Of a DNA stretch of 28,223 nt, positions 8,176 to 14,755 are shown in pieces (the first letter of the stretch is position 1; every line of letters begins with the position of its first letter). This DNA is from Fen-1308 sp035319185. GTDB lineage: Bacteria; Nitrospirota; Thermodesulfovibrionia; Thermodesulfovibrionales; Dissulfurispiraceae. The translations under genes were made by a program, and so were the position numbers. The notes beneath the pieces are model-generated. The model saw only the letters and a list, made by a program, of their open reading frames with translations, was not told the origin of the DNA and searched no databases. The stretch lies in the NCBI GenBank assembly GCA_035319185.1, contig DATHDF010000053.1, positions 1 through 28,223 of the forward strand. The letters are read 5' to 3'.

Positions 8176-8949
8176 CTATATCGCCTCTCTCAGTTTCTTG
8201 ATAAATTCCCGCGCACCGCCGGGGTCTTCGTGGAATTTCCTGACGATAGCGCTGCCCACGATCACACCGTCGGCAAAGGCAGCCATGTTGCGCGCATCAT
8301 CGGGATTGGATATGCCGAATCCTATTGCTACCGGCCTGCCGGTCAACTCCTTAAGGCGTCCCAGGTGGCCCCTGAATTGTTCCTCAGGGGAGAGCTTGCT
8401 GCCGGTTATGCCTGTCATCGAAACGTAGTAAATAAAGCCCCTTGACGCGAATGCTATGACCTTCATCCGCTCCGCGGTAGAGGTGGGCGCGACCAGGAAA
8501 ATAGTATTGATGCCCTTAGCATGGCATTCCTTTATCAGACCTCCAGCCTCTTCAGGAGGCAGGTCCGGGATTATCATGCCGTCCACCCCTGCTGCTGCAG
8601 CGTCCTCGATGAAGTTCTCTTCGCCGTATTTGAAAACAGGATTGTAATAAGTCATGAAGATGATCGGGACCTGAGAGCGTTTTCTTAGTTCGGTCATGAA
8701 TGAGAGCATCCTCTTCAAAGAGACCCCCGCTTTTATCGCCCTTTCAGCGGCGCGCTGGATAGTCGGCCCGTCAGCAACAGGGTCAGAAAAAGGAACGCCC
8801 AGTTCTATTATGTCGGCGCCGCACTCTTCCAGCATTAGAACGCGCTCCATGGTCGTTTCAATATTCGGGTCGCCAGCCATGATATATGGAATGAAGGCCT
8901 TGCCGCCTGACGCCCTTAATCTTTTGAATGCCCTGTCTATCCTGTTCAT
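8176..8949 (-). CDS. trpA: tryptophan synthase alpha subunit
   Basis: TrpA cleaves indole-3-glycerol phosphate to indole and glyceraldehyde-3-phosphate and passes the indole to TrpB through a tunnel. The TIM-barrel marks are AFIPYIMAGDPNIE, then ELGVPFSDPVADGPTIQRAAERA. The second block holds the catalytic glutamate (ELGVP) and aspartate (VADGP). YYNPVFKYGEENF, the phosphate-binding GFGISNPDDAR and GVIVGSAIVRK follow. The ATG at 8949 gives a normal 258-residue protein beginning MNRIDRAFKRL. It lies one base after the trpB stop. A longer open frame to 9006 runs into trpB and is not needed. Tight coupling to trpB fits the alpha2beta2 complex. Confidence 0.96.
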   Translation of the reverse strand: MNRIDRAFKRLRASGGKAFIPYIMAGDPNIETTMERVLMLEECGADIIELGVPFSDPVADGPTIQRAAERAIKAGVSLKRMLSFMTELRKRSQVPIIFMTYYNPVFKYGEENFIEDAAAAGVDGMIIPDLPPEEAGGLIKECHAKGINTIFLVAPTSTAERMKVIAFASRGFIYYVSMTGITGSKLSPEEQFRGHLGRLKELTGRPVAIGFGISNPDDARNMAAFADGVIVGSAIVRKFHEDPGGAREFIKKLREAI

Positions 8950-8950
8950 A

Positions 8951-10144
8951 TCAGCAGATCTCAATCCCCTTGATTTTCGCCACCTGCTGTACGTCCTTGT
9001 CACCACGGCCCGAAAGGTTCACGATAATGATCTTGTCCCCGGACATTTTTGGCGCAACCTTGGCGGCCTCTGCGATTGCATGAGCTGATTCAAGGGCGGG
9101 GATAATCCCTTCGGTCCTCGAAAGCAGCTCGAAGGCAGCCATTGCCTCATCATCTACCGCGTAAGTATACTCAACCCTGCCCGCATCTTTAAAGAAGGCA
9201 TGCTGCGGTCCGACTGATGCGTAATCGAGGCCAGCGGAAACCGAGTGGGTTTCGAGGACATTCCCATCTTCATCCTGAAGAAGATAGGTCTTGCATCCCT
9301 GAAGCACGCCGATTGATCCGCCGGCAAAGCGCGCTGCATGCTGCCCGCCCTCGATGCCTCTGCCTCCGGCCTCCACGCCTATCATCCTTATATTGTCCGC
9401 AAGGAATTCGTTGAACAGTCCCATGGCGTTGCTGCCTCCGCCAACGCAAGCTATGAGACAGTCAGGCAGTCTGCCTTCAGCCTTGAGTATCTGGCGCTTC
9501 GCCTCTTTCCCTATGACCGCCTGAAAATCTCTGACCATAGACGGAAAAGGATGCGGCCCGAACACCGTGCCGAGAACGTAATGGGTCGTGCGCACGTTGG
9601 TTGTCCAGTCGCGCATGGATTCGTTGATCGCATCCTTCAAGGTCTGCGAGCCTATCGAGACTTCATTCACCTTCGCGCCAAGCAGCTTCATTCTAAAGAC
9701 GTTCAATGCCTGTCTCTTGATATCGATCGACCCCATATATATCTCGCACTCAAGGCCCACCAGCGCAGCACCCGTAGCAGTTGCAACGCCATGCTGGCCC
9801 GCGCCAGTCTCAGCAATAACGCGCTTCTTGCCCATCTTCTTTGCGAGCAGGGCCTGGCCGATAGCGTTGTTGATCTTGTGTGCTCCGGTATGCGCGAGGT
9901 CCTCACGTTTGAGATAAATCTTTGCGCCGCCGAGATACTCTGTCAGCCTTTTTGCAAAATAGAGTGCGGTAGGCCTGCCGATATAGGTCTTCTGTAAAAG
10001 TTCGAGTTCGTCAAGAAAGGAACGATCCTTTTTCGCTTTAGCGTATTCCGCTTCCAGCTCAAGCAATGCGGGCATGAGCGTTTCAGGCGCAAACCTTCCG
10101 CCGTACGCCCCGAAATAGCCCTTGTTGTCAGGTAATTTCTTAAT
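8951..10144 (-). CDS. trpB: tryptophan synthase beta subunit, apparent ATT start
   Basis: TrpB condenses indole with serine using PLP. The PLP lysine lies in GAHKINNA (residue 90 counting from the ATT). ETGAGQHGVATATGAA and the phosphate-binding GGGSNA loop are intact. The first ATG in frame (10075) would remove about 23 conserved residues. Upstream of it the frame encodes KKLPDNKGYFGAYGGRF followed by APETL, the canonical TrpB N terminus. Between the in-frame stop at 10196-10198 and the ATG at 10075 there is no ATG, GTG or TTG. The codon where the start is expected is ATT at 10144, with GGAG seven bases upstream and an extended -10 further up. This gives 397 residues, the usual TrpB length. 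The gene begins the minus-strand run and is followed by trpA after one base. Confidence 0.95.
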   Translation of the reverse strand: MKKLPDNKGYFGAYGGRFAPETLMPALLELEAEYAKAKKDRSFLDELELLQKTYIGRPTALYFAKRLTEYLGGAKIYLKREDLAHTGAHKINNAIGQALLAKKMGKKRVIAETGAGQHGVATATGAALVGLECEIYMGSIDIKRQALNVFRMKLLGAKVNEVSIGSQTLKDAINESMRDWTTNVRTTHYVLGTVFGPHPFPSMVRDFQAVIGKEAKRQILKAEGRLPDCLIACVGGGSNAMGLFNEFLADNIRMIGVEAGGRGIEGGQHAARFAGGSIGVLQGCKTYLLQDEDGNVLETHSVSAGLDYASVGPQHAFFKDAGRVEYTYAVDDEAMAAFELLSRTEGIIPALESAHAIAEAAKVAPKMSGDKIIIVNLSGRGDKDVQQVAKIKGIEIC

Positions 10145-10151
10145 GGTCTCT

Positions 10152-10155
10152 CTCC
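10152..10155 (-). promoter_or_regulatory. Shine-Dalgarno for trpB (decides the ATT start)
   Basis: On the minus strand GGAG is followed by seven bases (AGAGACC) and then ATT at 10144. This spacing is normal for initiation and supports ATT as the trpB start over any downstream ATG. Confidence 0.6.
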
Positions 10156-10172
10156 GTTCCGCGAAGTCAGTT

Positions 10173-10181
10173 ATTATATCA
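10173..10181 (-). promoter_or_regulatory. extended -10 promoter for the trpBA-accD-folC-lptD-truB run
   Basis: The minus strand reads TGATATAAT, a perfect extended -10 (TGnTATAAT). Only a poor -35 match lies upstream, which extended -10 promoters tolerate. Transcription would start near 10166, leaving a leader of about 20 bases before the ATT start of trpB. Confidence 0.55.
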
Positions 10182-10231
10182 TATTTCCTTGTTATTCAGT
10201 CTCCTTGGCGAGGCCGGCTGGCGAGCTTTTA

Positions 10232-10240
10232 TGATAAAAT
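10232..10240 (+). promoter_or_regulatory. possible extended -10 promoter for trpB2
   Basis: TGATAAAAT matches TGnTATAAT with one difference and sits 26 bases before the trpB2 ATG, giving a leader of about 20 bases. No good -35 is visible at 17 bp; TTGGCG at 10205-10210 is too far away for it. It lies back-to-back with the trpB promoter, about 50 bases away. Confidence 0.4.
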
Positions 10241-10266
10241 ATCTTACGTCCCATACCGGAGGAAAT

Positions 10267-11622
10267 ATGCAGGATACAAAGATAATCCTTCCCGAAAAAG
10301 ATATCCCGCGGCAGTGGTACAATATCACTCCCGACATGCCGACGCCGCCGAGACCGCCGCTCCATCCCGCGACGCAGCAGCCGGTCGGTCCGGACGACCT
10401 CAAGGCAATATTCCCGATGACGCTCATCGAGCAGGAAGTATCGACCCAGCGCTGGATTGATATCCCTGAAGAGGTGCTTGACATCTATACCCTCTGGAGG
10501 CCGTCTCCGCTCTTCAGGGCGAAGAGGCTCGAAGCACACCTAAAAACGCCCGCAAGGATTTATTACAAGTATGAGGGCGTGAGCCCGGCAGGTAGCCACA
10601 AACCGAACACTGCTATACCGCAGGCCTACTACAACAAGAAGGCAGGAATACGAAGGATTGCTACCGAGACGGGTGCAGGACAGTGGGGCTCTTCTATGGC
10701 TCTGGCCGGCAATATGTTCGGGCTGGATGTAACGGTATACATGGTCAAGGTTAGCTACAACCAGAAGCCTTATCGCAGGATAGCAATGGAGACCTGGGGC
10801 GCCACTGTTCATGCGAGCCCATCCACAGTGACCAATTCCGGGAGAAAGGCCCTCGAGCTCGATCCCGACAATCCGGGCAGCCTGGGACTGGCAATATCCG
10901 AAGCTGTCGAAGACGCGGCCACTCATTCCGATACGAATTATGCACTCGGTTCTGTCCTGAACCATGTCGTATATCACCAGAGCGTCATCGGACTCGAGGC
11001 CAAAAAACAGCTCGCTCTGACTGGAGAATATCCGGATATCGTCATCGGTTGTTGCGGCGGAGGCTCCAACTTCGGAGGCGTGGCATTCCCATTTCTGGCA
11101 GACAAGATCAACGGCAAGGAACTGCGTGCTATTGCAGTAGAGCCTTCGTCATGCCCAACACTGACCAAAGGGGATTTCAGATACGATTTCGGCGACACGG
11201 CCGGATTGACGCCTTTTCTGATGATGTACACGCTGGGACACGATTTCATGCCGCCTGGAATTCATGCGGGTGGCTTGCGTTACCACGGCGACTCTCCCCT
11301 GGTCTCTCAGCTTTACAAAGACGGCATCATCGAGGCAAAAGCTTATCCGCAGCTGGCTGTTTTCAAGGCGGCAATGACATTTGCAAAGACAGAGGCGATC
11401 ATACCGGCACCTGAAAGTGCGCACGCCATATGGGCGGCCATCGACGAGGCGCTGCTGTGTAAAGAAGAAGGCAAGTCGAAATGCATCCTGTTCAATCTGA
11501 GCGGGCATGGCTATCTCGACCTGGCAGCGTATGACGATTATCTGAACAATAAGCTCGTGGATTTCGAATATCCCGACGAATGCATAAGGGAATCGCTGGC
11601 CAAGCTGCCAGTGATAAAGTAA
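10267..11622 (+). CDS. TrpB2-class tryptophan synthase beta-like protein
   Basis: This 451-residue PLP-dependent protein belongs to the TrpB2 class (long, TrpB-like, common in archaea and thermophiles), which differs from the TrpB1 class encoded next door. Diagnostic features are the long N-terminal segment with PRQWYNI and PPLHPATQQPVGP, the PLP-lysine motif GSHKPNTA (Lys112), ETGAGQWGSSMA, and the phosphate-binding CCGGGSNFGG. It also has HAGGLRYHGD, seen in this class. TrpB2 proteins make tryptophan from indole and serine, or phosphoserine in some archaea, often without TrpA. The local role is inferred. The ATG at 10267 has GGAGG four bases upstream and is preferred to start codons further upstream in this frame. 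The gene is divergent from trpBA and followed, after an intergenic element, by trpF. Confidence 0.92.
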   Translation: MQDTKIILPEKDIPRQWYNITPDMPTPPRPPLHPATQQPVGPDDLKAIFPMTLIEQEVSTQRWIDIPEEVLDIYTLWRPSPLFRAKRLEAHLKTPARIYYKYEGVSPAGSHKPNTAIPQAYYNKKAGIRRIATETGAGQWGSSMALAGNMFGLDVTVYMVKVSYNQKPYRRIAMETWGATVHASPSTVTNSGRKALELDPDNPGSLGLAISEAVEDAATHSDTNYALGSVLNHVVYHQSVIGLEAKKQLALTGEYPDIVIGCCGGGSNFGGVAFPFLADKINGKELRAIAVEPSSCPTLTKGDFRYDFGDTAGLTPFLMMYTLGHDFMPPGIHAGGLRYHGDSPLVSQLYKDGIIEAKAYPQLAVFKAAMTFAKTEAIIPAPESAHAIWAAIDEALLCKEEGKSKCILFNLSGHGYLDLAAYDDYLNNKLVDFEYPDECIRESLAKLPVIK

Positions 11623-11625
11623 GAC

Positions 11626-11802
11626 AGATGATCACCTTTGACATGAGAGACTTTGCGAGGATTCGGACACTGTGCTTGGTGAGATGAAGCGTTAAGCAGC
11701 AGCAACTGTCTGAGCCGCGAAGTGGCGAGTTTTGCTGCTGTAGGGGAATGAACCTAGCACAGTCGACCGCAGCGCAGGAGCGAAGGGCAAAGGAGATCAT
11801 CA
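11626..11802. mobile_element. 177-nt nested palindromic element, MITE-like, between trpB2 and trpF
   Basis: Three nested inverted repeats share one centre. The outer arms are 11626-11640 (AGATGATCACCTTTG) and 11788-11802, 13 of 15 positions pairing. The middle arms are 11669-11680 (ACTGTGCTTGGT) and 11752-11763, 11 of 12 pairing. The inner arms are 11698-11707 and 11728-11739, pairing with a TT bulge. The core hairpin is GCCGC-GAA-GTGGC (11714-11726). The element begins three bases after the trpB2 stop and encodes no protein. Terminal inverted repeats and small size suggest a non-autonomous mobile element, but no clear target duplication is seen. A structured RNA is the alternative. Confidence 0.6.
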
Positions 11803-11846
11803 CTAACTTTCGTTAACTTGTAGCAATTTAAGATTGAGGTCACGCC

Positions 11847-12467
11847 ATGAAGATCAAGATCTGCGGAATAACAAATCTGGAAGACGCCCTCGCAGCTGTC
11901 GATTATGGGGCGGACGCACTGGGCTTCGTCTTCTATCAGAAAAGCCCTCGGTATGTTTCTTCTGAAAAGGCACGGGAGATTGCCTCCCAGCTACCCCCGT
12001 TCGTTTCTACCGTCGGCCTCTTTGTCAATGAGGACCCGGCCAAGATAAAAGATATAATGGAATCGGCGCGCCTTCATGTGCTTCAGCTGCACGGAGATGA
12101 AGGACCTTCAGCATGCTCGATTTGGATGCCAGTCATCAAAGCCTTCAGGGTCAAGGATTTTGTTGATCTCAAACCTCTCGAACAGTACAGGGGCGTGTCT
12201 GCCTTCCTGATCGACACCTACGCTCCGTCTGCATATGGCGGAACGGGTCAGATATTCAACTGGGATATAGCCGTCGAAGCAAAGAGATTCGGCCACATAA
12301 TCCTCGCCGGAGGACTGACACCCGACAATATCGAAAAAGCGATAAAGTGGGTCAGGCCTTATGCCGTAGATGTCAGCAGCGGCGTCGAGGCTGACAAGGG
12401 CAAGAAGGACCTGAAGAAAATGAGAGAATTTATCGAGAAGGCAAAGATCGCTTCGAAGCAACCCTGA
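11847..12467 (+). CDS. trpF: phosphoribosylanthranilate isomerase
   Basis: TrpF performs the Amadori rearrangement of phosphoribosylanthranilate to CdRP in tryptophan synthesis. The 206-residue TIM barrel starts with MKIKICGITN (catalytic Cys6). It continues with GADALGFVFYQKSPRYV and has the general acid Asp123 in LIDTYAPSAYGGTG. The phosphate-binding LAGGLTPDNI and DVSSGVEADKGKKD ends are intact. GAGGT lies six bases before the ATG. It follows trpB2 by 224 bases, most of them the palindromic element. Its last 38 bases overlap the end of queF on the other strand. trpE, trpG, trpD and trpC are not in the window, so the pathway genes are split in this genome. Confidence 0.95.
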   Translation: MKIKICGITNLEDALAAVDYGADALGFVFYQKSPRYVSSEKAREIASQLPPFVSTVGLFVNEDPAKIKDIMESARLHVLQLHGDEGPSACSIWMPVIKAFRVKDFVDLKPLEQYRGVSAFLIDTYAPSAYGGTGQIFNWDIAVEAKRFGHIILAGGLTPDNIEKAIKWVRPYAVDVSSGVEADKGKKDLKKMREFIEKAKIASKQP

Positions 12468-12810
12468 TAACGGTCTTCACGTTGCCCCTGGGATTGAAAT
12501 CCCCGATCACCTCGAGGAACCTCGGCTTAAGGGTCTTCTGAAGTTCACCGAATATCAGGTTCGTAACCGCTTCATGCGAGATATGCTTGTCGCGGAATGA
12601 ATTGAGCCAAAGCTTAAGGGCCTTCAACTCCACAATCTTTTTTGCCGGAACGTATGTTATCTTTATCGTCGCGAAATCCGGATAACCGGACCTCGGACAG
12701 AGGCATGTAAATTCGGGGAACGATATGTTTATTTCGTAGTCCAGCTCCGGATTCGGATTCGGCCATATTTCGAGCTTTGCTTCAGCTACAGCTTTTTCTC
12801 CGTATTTCAT
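12430..12810 (-). CDS. queF: NADPH-dependent 7-cyano-7-deazaguanine reductase (QueF, short type)
   Basis: QueF reduces the nitrile preQ0 to the amine preQ1 on the way to queuosine in tRNA. The 126-residue protein is the short unimodular form with a T-fold. The catalytic cysteine is Cys38 in LCPRSGYPDFATI, with the conserved aspartate at 45 in PDFA. VELKALKLWLNSFRDKHISHE follows at 60-80 and carries the substrate glutamate and NADPH-side residues. Family members more often read CPxTGQPDFA, so S and Y here are mild variants. Its start overlaps the msbA stop by four bases, so it is translated from the end of the envelope operon. No queC, queD or queE is present. The 3' end overlaps trpF antisense. 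Confidence 0.93.
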   Translation of the reverse strand: MKYGEKAVAEAKLEIWPNPNPELDYEINISFPEFTCLCPRSGYPDFATIKITYVPAKKIVELKALKLWLNSFRDKHISHEAVTNLIFGELQKTLKPRFLEVIGDFNPRGNVKTVIRVASKRSLPSR

Positions 12811-14591
12811 GTGCCGATCTCCTGTTTCGATTCATTGCTCATAAACTGCATGTTATAAAGCTCCTGGTAAAGTCCCCCCTGAGCGATCAGCTCTTCGTGA
12901 GTTCCTTCCTGGATGATTCCGCCGCCGCTCATGACAACTATGCGCGAAGCATTTTGAACAGTCGAAAGTCTGTGAGCAATAACTATGGTTGTCCTGTTCT
13001 GCATGAGCCTCTCAAGCGCTTTTTGTACCTGGTGTTCCGATTCGGTATCAAGAGAAGAGGTAGCTTCATCGAGAATCAATATGGATGGGTTCCTGATGAT
13101 CGCCCTTGCTATGGTTATACGCTGTTTCTGGCCTCCGGAGATCCTAACACCCCGCTCTCCGATCATCGTATCGTAGCCCTTGGGCATATCCATAATAAAT
13201 TCGTGGGCGAACGCCGCCCTTGCAGCTTCCATAACTTCTTCGTCGGTTGCCCCTGGACGGCCGAAGCGTATGTTTTCCTTGACCGTATCGTCAAAGAGCA
13301 TTATGTCCTGAGTAACAGTACCGATGTGGCTTCTAAGCGAACGAAGGGACAGATTCCTGATATCCCTGCCGTCTATGAAAACCTGTCCCTCTGAAGGGTA
13401 CCAGAACCCCGCGATAATATCCACAAGGGTGCTCTTTCCGGCGCCGCTATAGCCGACAAGTGCAACTATGTTTCCATGATGCACTGCAAGATTCACATTC
13501 TGGATCGCATTTCCTGACGCTGTAGGATATCTGAAAGAGACATTGTCAAATACTATGTCACCCTTTACGTCCAGTTCTTCTCCGATAATCTTTTCAGCAT
13601 CCGACGTCATGATAATTCTGAGGCGATCGATCACATTGCGTCCGGACTGAAAGTTGTTATGTACCCGGCTCAATCGCTTCAGCGGATTATACATCAGTCC
13701 AACTGCGACGATGAAAGACGTAAAATCGCCCGGTGACATCATGCTGGAGACAACCAAACTGAATCCATAAAAAATTATTAGCGCAATGCCCACACCTGCA
13801 AGGATCTCTCCTATCAGGGCAGATCCCTCGTTGATCCTAACCTCCCTCATCGAATTCCGATAATATTCGGCCTGAGCCCGTTCGTTGCGAGCTGTCATTG
13901 CCCGCTCCATTGTGAAGGCCTTGATTATCTTCACTCCCTGCACTGTTTCATTAAATACGGTCGTTATCCTCGCAATCAGTTCTCTTGTCCGCATACCCGT
14001 CTTTTTCATACGTTTGCCCAACCTGGCTATGCTGAATACCATCATCGGCACAACTACAAATGACAAGATAGCGAGATCCCATCTGCGATACACAGCAACG
14101 CCCGCAAGTACAATAACAGTGCCGGTTTCAACAATGAAATCCTTGATGGTAAACCCCACAGTATTTTGGAGAATACCGACATCGTTTAGCATCTTGGAAA
14201 CCACGTCACCGCTTGAGGTTTGAGAGTGAAAGGAAATTGGCAGTGAAAGGACCTTTTCATAGACCTCCTGCCTAATTACCCTTACTATTTTGGCGCCTAT
14301 TGACGCCATTAAATAGTTATTGCAGAAAGCGAAGATCCCCTTAAGCATGAAAAGCGCCACGGTGCCGATAGCGAGAGAAATAAGATATACGGCATTTTTT
14401 GAGATTAAAACATCGTCAACTGCAAACTTAGTCCCCCAGGCCAATGCACCGCTTATGCCCGAAATAACCAGACTGCATATCATTGCGGCCAATAATCTGG
14501 GTATATATGGCTCGGACAGATACCAGAAGATCGCAAGATCGTCTCTGCTTGTTCCGCCCGTCTTTTTATTAAAAATCTCTTCTACACGCAT
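12807..14591 (-). CDS. msbA: MsbA-like lipid A/lipid-linked glycan ABC exporter
   Basis: This 594-residue half-transporter has an N-terminal six-helix ABC exporter membrane domain (about 30-320) and a C-terminal ATPase. The ATPase shows Walker A GYSGAGKST (380-388), the signature SGGQKQRI (485-492), Walker B ILILDE (504-509) and the H-loop histidine at 540. It would homodimerise and flip lipid A-core or another lipid-linked saccharide across the inner membrane. Its position at the end of a glycosyltransferase operon, just before queF, supports an LPS role. Sequence alone cannot separate MsbA from closely related multidrug or O-antigen exporters. The 164 bases upstream show a minus-strand TATAAT at 14670-14675, with TTGCGA only 15 bp away, so an internal promoter is possible but weak. 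Confidence 0.85.
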   Translation of the reverse strand: MRVEEIFNKKTGGTSRDDLAIFWYLSEPYIPRLLAAMICSLVISGISGALAWGTKFAVDDVLISKNAVYLISLAIGTVALFMLKGIFAFCNNYLMASIGAKIVRVIRQEVYEKVLSLPISFHSQTSSGDVVSKMLNDVGILQNTVGFTIKDFIVETGTVIVLAGVAVYRRWDLAILSFVVVPMMVFSIARLGKRMKKTGMRTRELIARITTVFNETVQGVKIIKAFTMERAMTARNERAQAEYYRNSMREVRINEGSALIGEILAGVGIALIIFYGFSLVVSSMMSPGDFTSFIVAVGLMYNPLKRLSRVHNNFQSGRNVIDRLRIIMTSDAEKIIGEELDVKGDIVFDNVSFRYPTASGNAIQNVNLAVHHGNIVALVGYSGAGKSTLVDIIAGFWYPSEGQVFIDGRDIRNLSLRSLRSHIGTVTQDIMLFDDTVKENIRFGRPGATDEEVMEAARAAFAHEFIMDMPKGYDTMIGERGVRISGGQKQRITIARAIIRNPSILILDEATSSLDTESEHQVQKALERLMQNRTTIVIAHRLSTVQNASRIVVMSGGGIIQEGTHEELIAQGGLYQELYNMQFMSNESKQEIGT

Positions 14592-14755
14592 GTATTAATC
14601 CCGGTACCTAATATATTTTCGAGAGACATATTACTGTTTATAATCCTTTCGTCATGCAAAAGCAGCTTTATTATATAACAGATAATCCGATCGCAACAGA
14701 AATCAAAGAAGGATTACCAGTCATAAACAGGACCGGCATTCCCTTGACGCAAGCC

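Noticed and set aside
8950..9006. Longer trpA frame beginning inside trpB
   Set aside because: The extra 19 residues are not TrpA-like; the ATG at 8949, one base after the trpB stop, gives the normal start.
9338..9997. Long plus-strand open frame (about 219 codons) opposite trpB
   Set aside because: It is antisense to a certain gene, has no recognisable domain, and shows the composition of a mirror frame.
10073..10075. First ATG of the trpB frame as the start codon
   Set aside because: It would delete the conserved N-terminal KGYFGAYGGRF region and lacks a Shine-Dalgarno; the ATT at 10144 fits length, homology and promoter position better.
11641..11846. Trp attenuator or T-box upstream of trpF
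   Set aside because: No leader peptide with tandem Trp codons, no T-box motif and no terminator hairpin with a T-run was found; the structure is better described as a palindromic element.
14670..14696. Promoter for msbA (TATAAT with TTGCGA)
   Set aside because: The 15-bp spacing is too short and there is no extended -10, so it was left out of the feature list.
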